Source: Salmonella enterica subsp. enterica serovar Typhimurium str. LT2 (lineage in GTDB: Bacteria; Pseudomonadota; Gammaproteobacteria; Enterobacterales; Enterobacteriaceae). Taken from it: 64,000 bases of DNA. Positions within the stretch are counted from its first letter, which is position 1; every line of letters starts with the position of its first letter. Made by a program: the position numbers and the translations under genes. Location: assembly GCF_000006945.2 (NCBI RefSeq), contig NC_003197.2, positions 1,116,001 through 1,180,000 on the forward strand, written 5' to 3'. Shown here in pieces: positions 61,861 through 64,000 of this stretch. Below the pieces are notes generated by a model. It saw only the letters and a list, made by a program, of their open reading frames with translations. It searched no databases and had not been told where the DNA came from.

Positions 61861-62202
61861 TTATGCATAATGCTCTTTCAATTGCTTCACGTTTGAAATG
61901 AATAATTCAAAACCAGTGAGCGCCTCTTCTTCGGTACTGGTTTGCGGCAAGCGATAAAGCGCCACTAAAGCAGTATTGTCTGCGTCAGCGCCGATAGTGA
62001 CGGCGCTGGTGTAGTTCAGACGTAAAAAATGCTGCAAAGTCAGGATGTCGTCAGGCAATGGCATAAAGGGACAGCACATTTCCAGTGTATGATCGGATTC
62101 ATTAAAATAAACCTGTATCCCATCATCAATGATAAGCAGTGGCTCATCTTCTGGCGCATCCAGGCCTAACGCGTCATATAAACGATTTAATAGACTTTCC
62201 AT
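61861..62202 (-). CDS. sigE: SopB chaperone SigE (PipC)
   Basis: A 113-residue acidic type III secretion chaperone of the class IA fold (MESLLNRLYDALGLDAPEDE; EMCCPFMPLPDDILTLQHFL). It binds the N-terminus of SopB and is needed for its stability and export through the SPI-1 system. It sits 16 bases downstream of sopB in the same operon. Regulation by InvF with SicA is known from the literature. Confidence 0.95.
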   Translation of the reverse strand: MESLLNRLYDALGLDAPEDEPLLIIDDGIQVYFNESDHTLEMCCPFMPLPDDILTLQHFLRLNYTSAVTIGADADNTALVALYRLPQTSTEEEALTGFELFISNVKQLKEHYA

Positions 62203-62218
62203 ATAGTTACCTCAAGAC

Positions 62219-63904
62219 TCAAGATGTGATTAATGAAGAAATGCCTTTTACTGACTGCCAAATATTTTCATCCCCAACTCGTTTTTGATAGGAAAGATTG
62301 AGCACCTCTGGCGATAAATTTTTCATTACTTTGTTTCCCGCCCCGCCCGTATTTTGTTTCTGAATCTCCAGGTTACCGCTATTCAGTAATACTTTTTGGA
62401 AAATTTTCTGTCCACCGCTATCCGGAAGACTACCAGGCGCACTTAACATATGGGTCTGATGTAAGGAAATGATCTCTCGCTTGATTTCTGAATCCATCAT
62501 CCCTGTACGATCTTTGCCGCTTTTACAATTCCAGGCGGGTACCGCGTCAATTTCATGGGCTAACATGGCAAGGCGTTGTGCGAGTTTATAGGGTTCGCCG
62601 CCATCTTTATGATGTTGGTTATTTTTCCATATATCCTTAATCTGGCGCGCTAATGTATTGACGACCTCATAATTATCCGGGTATTGCGCCAGCCATTCGC
62701 CAACCCAGCCACCTGGTCTGGCTTCAGGGCGTAAATCATTGCCTAATAACTGATGTAGCGCCTCGGCATTATAGCTATCCGATGCCTTAAGGCCAAAGCC
62801 GAGCTTGAGCGCCAGCTCATTAACACCCACATTAAATGCGGCGACGTCCGGTTTTATTTTTACCGTCTGTAGATCGCCATCTTTATTGCGGATTTTTAAA
62901 TGAATCATTTTTCCCGGCTGGGTCAACGATTGCCATGCGCGCATTTGGTCCTCGACCATCGTTCCCTCTTTGCCGAAAATATTCGACGCGGTGAGTAACC
63001 CGACGGATACCAGTTTCAGGCTTACCGCCTCGCCCGCTAAGGCTTTGTTAAGCAACTCAGGTTTACTAAAAAGTGCCGCAGTTAATACTTCTTTGGCTTT
63101 GTTTTCAGCGCCGACGTGACGCAGAAGCGGATCTTTTTCATGATAGGGGGAAAGCACGCCATGACGTATCCCGCAAAAAAGCGTTTTATCTTTACCGTCC
63201 TCATGCACACTCACCGTGGACATCCACAAATTATTGGCGTGATGAATATTCTTGGTATCCCAACTGCATACGCCCTTTCCCTCATAAGCACTGGGAAAGA
63301 TATCTTTTGCGCCGATTTTCATCTCTGCTGCAGGGAGCTGCGTGTTGGTATAGTGATGCCCGTTATGCGTGAGTGTATTTTTTATGGTTTGCCAGGGCTG
63401 GTTATTAAGCTGCTTGACCTGAGCATCTCTAAACGCTACTGCCGCAAAGCGATGAGCTTCTTTTGCAGGTAAGCCATCCTGCTGCTGAGTGCGTGCTGCA
63501 ATAAGTTCGATAAGATTTTTCTTCAATGCTTTTGCCGCGGCTTCTTCTTGTTTTGTTGCTGGCCGGTCCGCTTTAACTTTGGCTAACTCCATTTGGTTTG
63601 CCATTGACGTTAGAACCGGGTCTTGTTTACCCAGAACGGTTGCCGCGACGGTAAGAAGATCGCGCTGTAAGTTATAGAGGTTATGCAGCGAGTGGTTAGA
63701 CGCCTTCTGATGCTGTAGATAATTCCCCCATGTCGCGCCGGGTTCTCGCAGGACAATAATTTCCGGGCGAGCGTCGGGCGCTTTAGCCGGCGCTTTGCCC
63801 TGGCCTGAGAGAATCTGCATTCCGTTGTATAAGGTTTTTTGTAGGCTTTTAAAAGCCTCCTGGGTTTTTAGTGAAGCTGAGTGATAGAAGCTCTGTATTT
63901 GCAT
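62219..63904 (-). CDS. sopB: Effector phosphoinositide phosphatase SopB (SigD)
   Basis: A 561-residue SPI-1/SPI-2 effector. The catalytic loop CKSGKDRTG (Cys460 to Gly468, counted here) belongs to the type I phosphoinositide 4-phosphatase family; a 5-phosphatase-like motif is near the C-terminus (QKRVGDENIWQSVKG). It dephosphorylates host inositol lipids, driving ruffling, Akt activation and vacuole maturation. I place the start at ATG 63904 (MQIQSFYHSASLKTQEAFKS), the accepted one; an 18-codon extension is open. SigE is the following gene. Only about 95 bases upstream are in the window. Confidence 0.96.
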   Translation of the reverse strand: MQIQSFYHSASLKTQEAFKSLQKTLYNGMQILSGQGKAPAKAPDARPEIIVLREPGATWGNYLQHQKASNHSLHNLYNLQRDLLTVAATVLGKQDPVLTSMANQMELAKVKADRPATKQEEAAAKALKKNLIELIAARTQQQDGLPAKEAHRFAAVAFRDAQVKQLNNQPWQTIKNTLTHNGHHYTNTQLPAAEMKIGAKDIFPSAYEGKGVCSWDTKNIHHANNLWMSTVSVHEDGKDKTLFCGIRHGVLSPYHEKDPLLRHVGAENKAKEVLTAALFSKPELLNKALAGEAVSLKLVSVGLLTASNIFGKEGTMVEDQMRAWQSLTQPGKMIHLKIRNKDGDLQTVKIKPDVAAFNVGVNELALKLGFGLKASDSYNAEALHQLLGNDLRPEARPGGWVGEWLAQYPDNYEVVNTLARQIKDIWKNNQHHKDGGEPYKLAQRLAMLAHEIDAVPAWNCKSGKDRTGMMDSEIKREIISLHQTHMLSAPGSLPDSGGQKIFQKVLLNSGNLEIQKQNTGGAGNKVMKNLSPEVLNLSYQKRVGDENIWQSVKGISSLITS

Positions 63905-64000
63905 AGCGTTTTTAATATTCCTGAATAGGGGAGTGGGAACATTCAACAGGGTTAACAACCCTTTAAAAGGATGTGACTTTTATGCACCAGGAACTTTAAA

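Overview
This window is a piece of a Salmonella enterica chromosome, most like serovar Typhimurium. Several genes are recognisable at residue level: sodCI, sseI and gtgE of prophage Gifsy-2, the SPI-5 block pipA-pipB-sigE-sopB beside serT, and the enterobacterial core run pepN-pyrD-zapC-ycbX-rlmL-uup-pqiABC-rmf-fabA-ompA-sulA-helD-mgsA-yccA.

Region 1 (1 to about 28,000) is the late half and right end of a lambda-like prophage matching Gifsy-2. It starts inside the Rz spanin gene. It then has packaging genes (terminase small and large), gpW, portal, a ClpP-like protease fused to the capsid protein, a decoration protein, connectors, and the tail genes Z, U, V, G/T, H, M, L, K, I and J, then side-tail fibre and its assembly protein. 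Cargo genes sit inside this order: an Ail/Lom-type porin and sodCI between M and L, and a small exported protein after J. The right end (23,484-28,000) is a patchwork of a reversed tail-fibre-assembly remnant, the effector sseI, an IS66 remnant, a shortened SRAP-domain gene, a 3' scrap of tRNA-Pro with a terminator, the Rab32 protease gene gtgE, and a short LexA-controlled dinI/msgA-like gene (gtgF).

Region 2 (28,129-58,915) is conserved core chromosome: peptidase N, pyrimidine synthesis, division (zapC, matP, sulA), 23S rRNA methyltransferases (rlmL, rlmI), the Pqi lipid-transport operon, ribosome hibernation (rmf), unsaturated fatty acid synthesis (fabA with FabR- and FadR-like sites), ompA with its long leader, competence regulator tfoX, helicase IV, methylglyoxal synthase, hspQ, acyP, tusE and yccA. 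A PEBP-family gene plus AraC-type regulator pair (56,160-57,513) interrupts the order expected from E. coli.

Region 3 (59,310-64,000) is tRNA-Ser(UGA) serT followed by SPI-5: PipA (NF-kB-cleaving metalloprotease), PipB (pentapeptide effector), a poorly explained small reading frame, the SigE chaperone and the SopB phosphoinositide phosphatase.

The points most worth attention are: (i) the host-specificity gene J is broken by what looks like a one-base loss, yet a T_TTT_TTA heptamer lies just before the resulting stop and leads into the ancestral frame; (ii) an amber codon replaces the expected Trp nine residues before the end of the Ail/Lom protein; (iii) the prophage right end carries a proL-type tRNA scrap and an SspH2-like N-terminus on SseI, suggesting capture from a proL-linked island; (iv) the G/T frameshift site is atypical. 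I found no CRISPR array, rRNA operon or clearly new defence system.
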